From Clostridia bacterium (GTDB lineage Bacteria > Bacillota_A > Clostridia > Oscillospirales > Butyricicoccaceae), in assembly GCA_017421885.1 (NCBI GenBank), contig JAFOHJ010000100.1, positions 1-14,241 of the forward strand: a DNA stretch of 14,241 bases, read 5' to 3'. A program made the position numbers and the translations under genes. The notes under the pieces were generated by a model. The model was not told where the DNA came from, searched no databases, and was given only the letters and a program-made list of their open reading frames with translations. Of the stretch, positions 1 to 6,775 are shown piece after piece. The stretch's first letter is position 1. Every line of letters starts with the position of its first letter.

Positions 1-1055
1 TGGAAGAGCTTCCCGAGGAAGAAGAGCCCATTCCCGAGCCTGAGCCCGAAAATATATTTCTGAGTTTTACTGCGGTGGGTGATAATCTGCTTCACAACAC
101 TCTGTCTTTCGACAGCCAGCTTGACGGCGGAGGATATGACTTCGGCCATATCTATGCCCCCATCGCGCCATATATCAAGGGCAGTGATGTCGCCTTTATA
201 AATCAGGAGGTCCCGCTGAACGGCGAAGTAGGCTCCTACCCCAGCCTTGCCGCGCCTCAGGAGGCGGCCAATGCCATTGCCGATATCGGCTTCAATGCCG
301 CCGCCCTTGCCAATAATCATATGGCAGACAAGGGAGCATCGGGCCTTATAAAAACAGTCGAGGCCCTGAATAATGCAGGCTTTGAGGCCATTGCGGGCGG
401 ATATGCCGATAAAGATGCAGCGGAAAAGCCTGTGATCATCGAGAAAAAGGGAATAAAGATCGGCCTGCTGGCCTACACCTACGGCATTAATTCGGGAATA
501 GGCGAGAGCTGGATGATCGACCGTATCGGCACTGATAAGATAACAGCCGATGTAAATGAGATAAGACCTCAGTGCGACTTTCTGGCCGTTTCGATGCACT
601 GGGGAAATGAATATCAGGCTCAGCCTTCGCAGGGGCAGCAGGAGTTTGCGGATTTGCTGGCATCTCTCGATGTAGACCTGATAATAGGCCACCATCCCCA
701 TGTTATCCAGCCTGCCCAGTGGCTCAGCCAGCCCGATGGCGGCGAGACACTGTGTGTTTATTCGCTGGGCAACTTTGTTTCCAACCAGCGCGAGCAGGAC
801 AGGATGCTGGGTTCTATGCTCAAAGCTGAGCTTGAGTTTACGCCCGAAGGCGAGTTTATCGGCTTCAAAGAGGCCGATCTTCACGGCATTGTTACCCATT
901 TTAATAACCGCAGCCGTGGCTTTGCCATATATATGCTCGACGACTATACCGAAGAGCTGGCAGCCGTCCATGGCCTTCACAAATACGGCCTGCCCTTCTC
1001 AGTGGAGTTTCTCCAGAACAGAATGGCGGCAGTTAAGGAGTCTTTAAAACGATGA
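1..1055 (+). CDS. CapA-family metallophosphatase-like protein (5' end outside window)
   Basis: The reading frame is open from base 3, so the N-terminus lies outside the window; about 350 residues are visible. It begins with an acidic, proline-rich linker (ELPEEEEPIPEPEPE) and then enters a CapA/PgsA fold. The family signatures appear in order: TAVGDNLLHN, FINQEVPL, ALANNHMADKG, SMHWGNEY, IIGHHPHVIQ and YSLGNFVSNQ. These Asp/Asn/His/Glu motifs are those of the calcineurin-like metal site of PF09587. The family is named after poly-gamma-glutamate capsule synthesis, but many members occur, as here, without the other capsule genes, so the substrate is unknown. A GTG at 75 falls inside the first beta strand and is not the start. 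The linker suggests a secreted or membrane-anchored protein with its signal or anchor outside the window. The stop overlaps the next start as ATGA, so the two are translationally coupled. Confidence 0.9.
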   Translation, partial: EELPEEEEPIPEPEPENIFLSFTAVGDNLLHNTLSFDSQLDGGGYDFGHIYAPIAPYIKGSDVAFINQEVPLNGEVGSYPSLAAPQEAANAIADIGFNAAALANNHMADKGASGLIKTVEALNNAGFEAIAGGYADKDAAEKPVIIEKKGIKIGLLAYTYGINSGIGESWMIDRIGTDKITADVNEIRPQCDFLAVSMHWGNEYQAQPSQGQQEFADLLASLDVDLIIGHHPHVIQPAQWLSQPDGGETLCVYSLGNFVSNQREQDRMLGSMLKAELEFTPEGEFIGFKEADLHGIVTHFNNRSRGFAIYMLDDYTEELAAVHGLHKYGLPFSVEFLQNRMAAVKESLKR

Positions 1056-2032
1056 AGTTCTGCAATACAGAGGTAGAGAGCAGGTTTTTCCTGGCTCCCA
1101 TGGCCGGAGTCACAGATCCCCCCTTCCGCACGGTGTGCGAGGAATACGGTTCAGCTCTGACCTATACCGAAATGGTCAGTGCAAAGGCCCTGACCTATAA
1201 AGACCAGAAAAGCGCCTCCATGCTGGCACTTCCAGAAAAGCGAAAGCCCTGCTTTGTTCAGATATTCGGGTCGGAGCCCGATGTCATGGCCGAGGGTGCG
1301 CGACTTGCTCTTGAGATTTCAGGGGCTGAAGGTGTTGATATCAACATGGGCTGTCCCGTGCACAAGATCGTCGGTAACGGCGAGGGCAGCGCCCTGATGC
1401 GCGACCCTAAAAAAGCCGAGGCCATCATAAAGGCAGTAAAGGCAGCCGTAGAGGTTCCAGTCACTGTAAAGTTTCGCCGAGGCTTCGAGGCAGGCAGCTT
1501 TACCTGTGTCGATTTTGCTAAAATGGCCGAGCAGGCCGGTGTAAGTGCTCTTGCCGTTCATGGCAGAACACGTTCACAGATGTATTCGGGCGAGTCTGAC
1601 CGGAATGCCATAAGCGAAGTCAAAAAGGCCGTTTCGGTGCCGGTCATAGCATCGGGCGATGCGCTCAGCGGCCGGAAATGCCTCGACATCCTCGATGAAA
1701 CGGGTGCTGATTATGTTATGATCGCCCGCGGAGCCGAGGGCAATCCGTTTATTTTTGAAGATTGCTTAAATCTCGAGGTCGGACGCCCCATCAGGCAGCG
1801 CCCCGCAGGAGAGATCATCGATACTATAATGCACCATGCCGAGCTTATGTGCGGCTATAAGGGCGAGATGAAAGCTATGCTGGAGTTCCGCAAGCACGGA
1901 CTTTGGTATCTTGGCCTTTTCTCGGGAGTTAAGCCCTTCAAGCTCAGGATGGCAGAGATAAAGGATTTGGAGGAACTCAGCCGTCTGTGCGAAGAGATTC
2001 GCGCGGCGGCCCCGGTCGTAAAGGAGGTCTGA
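1052..2032 (+). CDS. dusB: tRNA-dihydrouridine synthase, DusB/NifR3 type
   Basis: This 326-residue protein has the usual length for the family. It is an FMN enzyme that reduces specific uridines in the tRNA D-loop to dihydrouridine in the cytoplasm. Visible motifs: the N-terminal flavin-binding APMAGVTD (residues 15-22), DINMGCP with the catalytic cysteine at C101, the VTVKFRRG strand with K140, VHGRTR around H170, ASGDA near 200, and the phosphate-binding ARGAEGNPFIF (225-235). DINMGCP followed by the C-terminal helical domain fits DusB/NifR3, the usual Dus of Firmicutes, though which uridine is modified cannot be read from sequence. The ATG overlaps the capA-like stop by 4 bases. The next gene's ribosome binding site lies inside its last codons, so the gene is embedded in an operon. 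Confidence 0.95.
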   Translation: MKFCNTEVESRFFLAPMAGVTDPPFRTVCEEYGSALTYTEMVSAKALTYKDQKSASMLALPEKRKPCFVQIFGSEPDVMAEGARLALEISGAEGVDINMGCPVHKIVGNGEGSALMRDPKKAEAIIKAVKAAVEVPVTVKFRRGFEAGSFTCVDFAKMAEQAGVSALAVHGRTRSQMYSGESDRNAISEVKKAVSVPVIASGDALSGRKCLDILDETGADYVMIARGAEGNPFIFEDCLNLEVGRPIRQRPAGEIIDTIMHHAELMCGYKGEMKAMLEFRKHGLWYLGLFSGVKPFKLRMAEIKDLEELSRLCEEIRAAAPVVKEV

Positions 2033-2037
2033 GACCG

Positions 2038-2634
2038 ATGGATGAAAGAGAGCTGATCACGAAGGCCAAAGACGGTAATAATGCCGCCTTCGAGCAGCTT
2101 GTCAGATCGTATGAAAAAAAGGTTTACGCCACGGCATATCGTTATATGGGCAGCGAACAGGATGCCCTTGATGTGTCGCAGGACGTTTTTATAAGAGTCT
2201 TCCGTTTCATCAGAAACTTTAACGAAGAAAGTTCGTTTTCCACATGGATTTACCGAATCACGGTCAATGTCTGTAAGGATTATATCAAAAAGAGGCAGCA
2301 GCGTTCCGAGTTGCCCCTTGAGGTGGTAATGGGCGAGGATGAGGATGATATATTCGTCAACGAGATATCCGATTCTACATATGACCCCGCCGAGGTGTTC
2401 GAGCGCGCTGAGCTCAGCCGCGAGATAAGGGAGGGCATCGAAGAGCTGCCCGAAAACTACCGCGAGATAATCATCATGCGCGACCTGTCTGATCTCAGCT
2501 ATGAAGAAATTGCCGATGCGCTGTCGATCGAGATCGGCACGGTAAAATCCAGGCTGGCACGTGCCAGAGAAAAACTGCGAAAAAAATTATTACAAAACGG
2601 GAACAAACTCCCGATTTCGCGGTCTAAGAGTTGA
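2038..2634 (+). CDS. RNA polymerase sigma factor, ECF subfamily (SigW-like)
   Basis: This 198-residue sigma-70 factor has only regions 2 and 4. Region 2 occupies about residues 10-85 and contains DALDVSQDVFIRVFRFI (42-58, the core-binding and -10 recognition helices). An acidic linker (about 97-125) follows. Region 4 is at about 136-185, with the helix-turn-helix SYEEIADALSIEIGTVKSRL (154-173) and the basic RAREKLRKKL tail. It directs RNA polymerase to a small regulon, commonly envelope stress in this family, and is expected to be held inactive by the membrane anti-sigma factor encoded 15 bases downstream. The ATG at 2038 is chosen because AAGGAGGT (2021-2028) sits 9 bases upstream. An in-frame GTG at 1987 would overlap dusB by 46 bases and has no comparable site. 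Self-regulated promoters would lie upstream of capA, outside the window. Confidence 0.95.
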   Translation: MDERELITKAKDGNNAAFEQLVRSYEKKVYATAYRYMGSEQDALDVSQDVFIRVFRFIRNFNEESSFSTWIYRITVNVCKDYIKKRQQRSELPLEVVMGEDEDDIFVNEISDSTYDPAEVFERAELSREIREGIEELPENYREIIIMRDLSDLSYEEIADALSIEIGTVKSRLARAREKLRKKLLQNGNKLPISRSKS

Positions 2635-2649
2635 AAGGAAGATCTGCTA

Positions 2650-3537
2650 ATGAAAATATGTAGTCAGAATGAACTGTTGATAAACATGTATATCGACGGC
2701 GAGTTGTCGGCAGATGAGATAGATGCCCTTGAGGCTCATATGGCCGAATGTCCGGCCTGCAGGCAGTATTGCGAAGAACTCAGAGCGATGACAGAGGCCA
2801 TGAAGGATATAGAATATCCTGAGAACCTTCATAAAACTGTAATGGCAGCTGTCGATTCGGAGTACAAGGCTCAGAAAAAGAAAGTCATATCCTTCCGTCC
2901 CTTGGCAAAGGTGGCAGCTGCCGCAGCAGCAGTCGCGCTTGCGGTGTTCATTGGTGCCGAGGCAGGCATAGTTCCCGGATTTGGGACAGATGCCAGGGCT
3001 GAAGAGGCCGACTGTGTGATGCAGGATTCGGCTGTGGCCTATAATGGAGCTCTTCCCGAAACTGCTTACGACAGCAAGAGCATGAATGTGATGGAAGTGT
3101 CTCCCGAGTCGCCCATGACAATAATGAGCACTACGCTCGGATGGTTCACCGAAAACGGCAAAGATCATGTCACTGTTATCGATGACGCATCGGCGGCAGC
3201 AGCACCCGAAGAGGAAACATCCGAATCTCGGGTGGATGAGCTGATGAACGGAATTGTTCAGGATCTTGGCAGTGAGGGTGACGGATATGGCTATTATCTG
3301 CTGGCCATGGGCAGCATAGATTCGCTGCCTGCAGTATTTGCCGACCAGGCCGAAGGCGCCGGGGCCGGCTATACACTTCTCATCAGTGTTAAATCCGATG
3401 ATAAAGTCCGTGATGACATCAGCCGCAGTATGTCAGAGAATGGTTTTGAGGTATATGAAGTCACTGAAGACGAGTATTTCACCTGCGAACCAACGGCTGA
3501 AGAGGGGCTTCTGATCGTCTGTCTTGATGAAGAATAA
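2650..3537 (+). CDS. Membrane anti-sigma factor with zinc-finger (zf-HC2) domain
   Basis: This 295-residue protein is almost certainly the partner of the ECF factor encoded just upstream. Its N-terminal 60 residues form an anti-sigma zinc-binding domain: YIDGELSADEIDALEAH followed by H30-x3-C34-x2-C37 within HMAECPACRQYC. One transmembrane segment lies at about 84-108, alanine-rich and preceded by a basic stretch (KKKVISFRP), giving a cytoplasmic N-terminus and extracellular C-terminus. The outer part has an acidic, alanine-rich linker around residues 170-195. A compact domain of about 95 residues follows (LMNGIVQDLG onward) and ends in a cysteine-containing GLLIVCLDEE; I do not recognise it, and it is the likely sensor. 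AAAGGAAG 8 bases before the ATG serves as ribosome binding site. A strong hairpin follows the stop. Confidence 0.88.
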   Translation: MKICSQNELLINMYIDGELSADEIDALEAHMAECPACRQYCEELRAMTEAMKDIEYPENLHKTVMAAVDSEYKAQKKKVISFRPLAKVAAAAAAVALAVFIGAEAGIVPGFGTDARAEEADCVMQDSAVAYNGALPETAYDSKSMNVMEVSPESPMTIMSTTLGWFTENGKDHVTVIDDASAAAAPEEETSESRVDELMNGIVQDLGSEGDGYGYYLLAMGSIDSLPAVFADQAEGAGAGYTLLISVKSDDKVRDDISRSMSENGFEVYEVTEDEYFTCEPTAEEGLLIVCLDEE

Positions 3538-3558
3538 ACAGCGGTTCATATAAAAGAG

Positions 3559-3582
3559 AAAAGGCGCCCCCGGGCGCCTTTT
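3559..3582. terminator. Bidirectional intrinsic terminator between convergent genes
   Basis: A perfect inverted repeat, AAAAGGCGCC / GGCGCCTTTT with loop CCCG, lies between the anti-sigma stop (3537) and the bofC-like stop (3598). It has a T run on the plus strand (TTTT) and TTTTCTCTTTT on the minus strand, so it can serve both genes. Confidence 0.88.
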
Positions 3583-3597
3583 GCATTGAAAGAAATA

Positions 3598-3930
3598 TTA
3601 CTGATAATCTTCCATCAGCATAGCCAATTCTTCGTCAGAATCGACGGGGATGCCTGTGTTCAGGGCCTCACGGTCTGCGCTGGGAAGAGACGATATGGGA
3701 TAATCGGTAATCTTTATCAGGCAGCCGTCGCTGCCCGAAAAAACTGCGATCATGCCGTTAATTTCGCCCACAGTATATAGGCTGTATTCTGCCGGAGCAT
3801 CAGAGCTCACGGGCAGTGGGGCAGGCTCGTCAGGAATAACGGGGCTCAGTGAAAGCGAAGCCGATACGGACATGAAAAGTGCAGTTGATACCGCCGTGAA
3901 CAGAGAAATAGCTCGGCTGTGTTTTATCAT
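3598..3930 (-). CDS. Small secreted protein with BofC C-terminal domain
   Basis: The protein has 110 residues. The start at 3930 (MIKHSRAISLF) is preferred because AGAGGTG lies about 8 bases upstream; an in-frame ATG at 4026 would add 32 uncharged-to-mixed residues, overlap the promoter proposed here and lacks a ribosome binding site. Residues 1-25 are a signal peptide or anchor (basic, then hydrophobic). A proline-rich spacer follows. Residues 49-110 match the BofC C-terminal domain (PF08955): YTVGEINGMIAVF, ITDYPISSLPSADREAL, NTGIPVDSDEELAMLMEDY. In Bacillus subtilis, BofC is a forespore-secreted inhibitor of the SpoIVB protease that gates sigma-K activation. This protein lacks the BofC N-terminal domain, and clostridia commonly carry the C-domain alone, so SpoIVB inhibition should not be assumed. 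It faces the anti-sigma gene across a shared terminator and is divergent from the PBP gene. Confidence 0.85.
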   Translation of the reverse strand: MIKHSRAISLFTAVSTALFMSVSASLSLSPVIPDEPAPLPVSSDAPAEYSLYTVGEINGMIAVFSGSDGCLIKITDYPISSLPSADREALNTGIPVDSDEELAMLMEDYQ

Positions 3931-3983
3931 CTGGAAAACACCTCTTTTGGGGAATGATATGTGAATTATCTGCAGTATGAGAG

Positions 3984-4013
3984 CATTATCCCTTAAAACA
4001 GCTGTTTTTATAC
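3984..4013 (-). promoter_or_regulatory. Forespore-type (sigma F/G) promoter for the bofC-like gene
   Basis: On the minus strand GTATA (4013-4009) is followed by a 15-base spacer and AGGGATAATG (3993-3984). This matches the Bacillus sigma-F pattern (GywTA, 15 bases, GgnrAnAnTw) at nearly every defined position. It also fits the related sigma-G form. Transcription would start near 3977, leaving a leader of about 47 bases. bofC is a forespore gene in B. subtilis, which agrees. Assigned by eye only. Confidence 0.55.
3995..4008. promoter_or_regulatory. 14-base perfect palindrome in the promoter spacer, possible operator
   Basis: AAAACAGCTGTTTT is a perfect 14-base palindrome that fills the spacer of the proposed bofC-like promoter and lies about 45 bases upstream of the -35 element of the PBP gene. 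Position and symmetry suggest a dimeric repressor or activator site. It does not match the LexA, Rex or CcpA boxes I know. Confidence 0.4.
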
Positions 4014-4050
4014 ATCTAAAGTTCATGAAAAGTTAAAAAAGAAATAGATT

Positions 4051-4079
4051 TTGCAATTTGTGTCCATACATGGTATAAT
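4051..4079 (+). promoter_or_regulatory. Sigma-A promoter of the class A PBP gene
   Basis: TTGCAA (4051-4056), a 17-base spacer and TATAAT (4074-4079), with an extended -10 TG at 4071-4072. Transcription would start near 4086, giving a leader of about 120 bases before the GTG start at 4206. Confidence 0.8.
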
Positions 4080-4117
4080 ATCATGTACTATTTTTTATCA
4101 TGTGCATCTGTGCCTCA

Positions 4118-4160
4118 TTTTAATTGGGTTGTGGAGGACGGTGCAGAAGTTTTAATTGGG
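4118..4160 (+). repeat. Two direct copies of TTTTAATTGGG in the PBP leader
   Basis: TTTTAATTGGG occurs at 4118-4128 and again at 4150-4160, with starts 32 bases apart, close to three helical turns. Both copies lie downstream of the promoter and upstream of the ribosome binding site. They could be a paired protein binding site on DNA or RNA. No known motif is recognised. Confidence 0.6.
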
Positions 4161-4205
4161 CATGGGCATCGGTCGTGATGTCCTGTATCTAAAGGAGAAC
4201 TTAAA

Positions 4206-6692
4206 GTGGCTAAGAAAAAGAAAAGAAAGTTTTTGAGGTACACCGGCTTTACGCTGATGACCCTCGTGCTGGTTGGTATCTGCTGCGTTGCCATCTGCGG
4301 TGCGGCATTTGCATACTATATCAGCGAATATGTAAGCAAGGATATTGATGTTGACCTTGACAGTTTCAGGCTCAACTTTACAAGCTTCATCTATTACATC
4401 GATGAAGAGACCGGTCAGGAGGTAGAGCTCGAGCAGCTCCACGGCACCGAAGCCAGAATATGGGCCGATCTTGAAGAGATTCCGGTGAACCTTCAGAATG
4501 CCTTTATCGCCGTTGAAGACAACACCTTCGAAGAGCATAACGGTGTCAACTGGAGACGTACCATCGGCGCGGCACTCAATTACGTCGTAAAGTTCCGCGA
4601 TAACTTCGGCGGCGGCTCTACTATCACACAGCAGCTCATCAAGAACCTCACGGGCGACGACGAGACCTCGGTAAAACGTAAGATCCAGGAGGTCATGCGT
4701 GCTCTTGAGGTCGAGAAGAACTACGAGAAGGATGATATTCTCGAACTCTATCTCAATACGATTTATTTCGGCCAGTCGGCCTACGGCGTGCGCCAGGCGG
4801 CCTACACTTATTTCGACAAGGAGCTGGACGAGCTTTCTATTGCCGAATGCGCGGCCATTGCCGGAATAACCAAGAACCCCTATAAATACGACCTTATCCG
4901 TTTCCCCCAGTACAATGCCGAAAGACGCATGATTGTTCTGGAAGAAATGAAGAAATACGGCAAGATCACCGAGGACGAATACAATCAGGCCATCAATGAG
5001 GATGTTCAGGCCGTTAAGGATGGCGGCGAGCACAACGACGAGCAGTATCAGTCCTACTTTGTAGATGCTATTATCGATGCTGTGATCGACGATCTGCAGG
5101 AGCAGAAAGGCTACAGCGAGGAAACAGCCAAGCTTCTGCTTTACACAGGCGGCCTCAAGATCGTTTCCACCATCGATCCCGCTATGCAGGCGAAGATGGA
5201 CTCGGTGTTCCAGGACCTCGAGAATTTCCCGGGCAAGCTGGGCTCCGACGGCACAATGCCCCAGGCTTCCATGGTCATCATGGATCCCTATACCGGCGAG
5301 GTAAAGGCCCTTTACGGCGGCCGCGGCGAGAAGGAAGGCGATCGAGTGCTCAACCGCGCAACTCAGACCAAGCGTTCGCCCGGTTCATCCATCAAGCCTC
5401 TTACGGTATATGCTCCTGCCATCGAGAACGGAGTTATCACTCCCATTACTGTTTTTGACGATGTCCCCACCGACTTCACTCTTCGTGCAAGCGGCTGGCC
5501 TAAGAACGAGAGCAACAGCTACAGCGGCAAGACCACCATCAGGACCGGTATTGCCAAGTCGCTCAACACCATTGCCGTTCAGGTCATGGATGCCACAGGC
5601 ATCGATCAGGCCTTTGACTTTGCCTATAACCGTCTTAATCTCTCCACACTCGTCGATTCGAGAGCAGTAGAGAAGAAGGACGGCACCACTCAGCTCCAGA
5701 CTGACAAGGCTCTCGGCGCTCTGGCCCTCGGCGGCCTGACCGACGGTGTAACAGTTCTGGATATGACTGCGGCATATTCGTCCTTCACAAACGATGGCTA
5801 TTATGTCGAGCCTGTCCTTTATACCAAGATTTATGACTCCAACGGAGCACTGCTGTTGGATAACACACCTACCAAGACCGAGGCCATGAGCTCCAAGACA
5901 GCCACATATATGCTCGAGCTCCTCAAGTATGCCGTATCCAACGGTACCGGCTCGAGGGCTGCGCTCGGAAACGGCATTGAGGTAGGCGGCAAGACAGGTA
6001 CTACCACCAGCAACTATGACCGTTGGTTTGCCGGCGTAACTCCCTACTATACAGGTGTTGTATGGTTCGGTTACGATAGGCAGCAGGAGGTCACCGGTGT
6101 TTCCACCAACCCCGCTCTCTATCTGTGGAAGGAAGTTATGGCAAAGGTTCATGAAGGTCTTGGTGCCCGTTCCTTCAACCAGACCACCGAGCTGGTAAAT
6201 GTAAACTACTGCCTCGACAGCGGCCTTATCCCCAATGAATACTGCAGCCAGGACGAGCGCGGCAGCCGTGTTGCCTCGGCAAAGGTTGCAAGAGAGGATA
6301 TTCCCACCGAGGTCTGCAGCTGCCATATCAAGGTAGAGGTTTGCGGCGAAACAGGCCTGCCTGCCAACGAGTTCTGCACCACAAGCGAGATCAAGGAAGT
6401 TGTAAGAGTTCAGGTCAGCGACCGAGTCTTCCCCGTCGAAGTGGCGGTAGGCGACCGTGAATACTGCCTCTATCCTGAGGATGTTTGCGAGGTCCACAAT
6501 GCCGAGAATGACGGCAATGCTGTTATTCCCGATTTCTGGCCCGGCGAGGGTGACTTCCCCGGCAGCATTGAGGAATGGTGGGAGAATCGACCCGAAGACG
6601 ACGGACAGACCTTTGAGGAATGGTGGAACAGCCTGTTCCCCAATGAAAATGAGGGCGATCATAACCCTAACGCCGATTTTAATAATCCCTGA
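4206..6692 (+). CDS. Class A penicillin-binding protein (PBP1A family): glycosyltransferase plus transpeptidase
   Basis: This 828-residue protein polymerises and cross-links peptidoglycan on the outer face of the membrane. It has a short basic cytoplasmic tail (AKKKKRKF) and a single membrane anchor (about 14-36). The GT51 glycosyltransferase domain has catalytic E104 in EDNTFEEHNG, followed by GGGSTITQQLIKNL and the LYLNTIYFGQSAYGV segment. The transpeptidase domain has all three active-site motifs: S394-x-x-K397 (GSSIKP), S452-L-N454 and K596-T-G598 (GGKTGTT). After it come two copies of a cysteine motif (YCLDSGLIPNEYC and VCGETGLPANEFC) in a stretch with eight cysteines. The tail from about 768 is acidic and tryptophan-rich, with EEWW at 789-792 and 804-807. 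The start is GTG with AAAGGAG (4191-4197) 8 bases upstream. All catalytic residues are present, so it should be active. Confidence 0.96.
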   Translation: MAKKKKRKFLRYTGFTLMTLVLVGICCVAICGAAFAYYISEYVSKDIDVDLDSFRLNFTSFIYYIDEETGQEVELEQLHGTEARIWADLEEIPVNLQNAFIAVEDNTFEEHNGVNWRRTIGAALNYVVKFRDNFGGGSTITQQLIKNLTGDDETSVKRKIQEVMRALEVEKNYEKDDILELYLNTIYFGQSAYGVRQAAYTYFDKELDELSIAECAAIAGITKNPYKYDLIRFPQYNAERRMIVLEEMKKYGKITEDEYNQAINEDVQAVKDGGEHNDEQYQSYFVDAIIDAVIDDLQEQKGYSEETAKLLLYTGGLKIVSTIDPAMQAKMDSVFQDLENFPGKLGSDGTMPQASMVIMDPYTGEVKALYGGRGEKEGDRVLNRATQTKRSPGSSIKPLTVYAPAIENGVITPITVFDDVPTDFTLRASGWPKNESNSYSGKTTIRTGIAKSLNTIAVQVMDATGIDQAFDFAYNRLNLSTLVDSRAVEKKDGTTQLQTDKALGALALGGLTDGVTVLDMTAAYSSFTNDGYYVEPVLYTKIYDSNGALLLDNTPTKTEAMSSKTATYMLELLKYAVSNGTGSRAALGNGIEVGGKTGTTTSNYDRWFAGVTPYYTGVVWFGYDRQQEVTGVSTNPALYLWKEVMAKVHEGLGARSFNQTTELVNVNYCLDSGLIPNEYCSQDERGSRVASAKVAREDIPTEVCSCHIKVEVCGETGLPANEFCTTSEIKEVVRVQVSDRVFPVEVAVGDREYCLYPEDVCEVHNAENDGNAVIPDFWPGEGDFPGSIEEWWENRPEDDGQTFEEWWNSLFPNENEGDHNPNADFNNP

Positions 6693-6710
6693 TAGACCCT
6701 TGCACTGATC

Positions 6711-6746
6711 CGGCCCCCGGTCTGCCTCCAGGCGGATTGGGGGCTG
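6711..6746 (+). terminator. Strong 16-pair hairpin between PBP and LysR genes, without a T tract
   Basis: Bases 6711-6726 pair with 6731-6746 around the loop TCCA. Both stem ends are GC-rich (GCCCCC with GGGGGC, GCC with GGC), with several G.T pairs between. What follows is TATTGGGTCTT, not a T run. It may be a leaky or factor-dependent terminator, or a 3' end stabiliser for the PBP mRNA. It ends 30 bases before the LysR start. Confidence 0.5.
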
Positions 6747-6775
6747 TATTGGGTCTTACGAAAGGACGAAATGTA

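Noticed and set aside
1987..2037. Upstream GTG start for the sigma factor
   Set aside because: It would overlap dusB, add a glycine/arginine-rich extension foreign to the family, and ignore the AAGGAGGT site that fits the ATG at 2038.
2598..2615. CGGGA / TCCCG hairpin near the end of the sigma factor gene as a terminator
   Set aside because: Only five base pairs, inside the coding sequence, no T run, and the co-transcribed anti-sigma gene follows 15 bases after the stop.
5385..6662. Long minus-strand frame (425 codons) opposite the PBP gene, and a second at 4152-5033
   Set aside because: They mirror the codon positions of a fully supported PBP with intact catalytic motifs. They have no ribosome binding sites and their translations show no family motif; strong codon bias explains the open frames.
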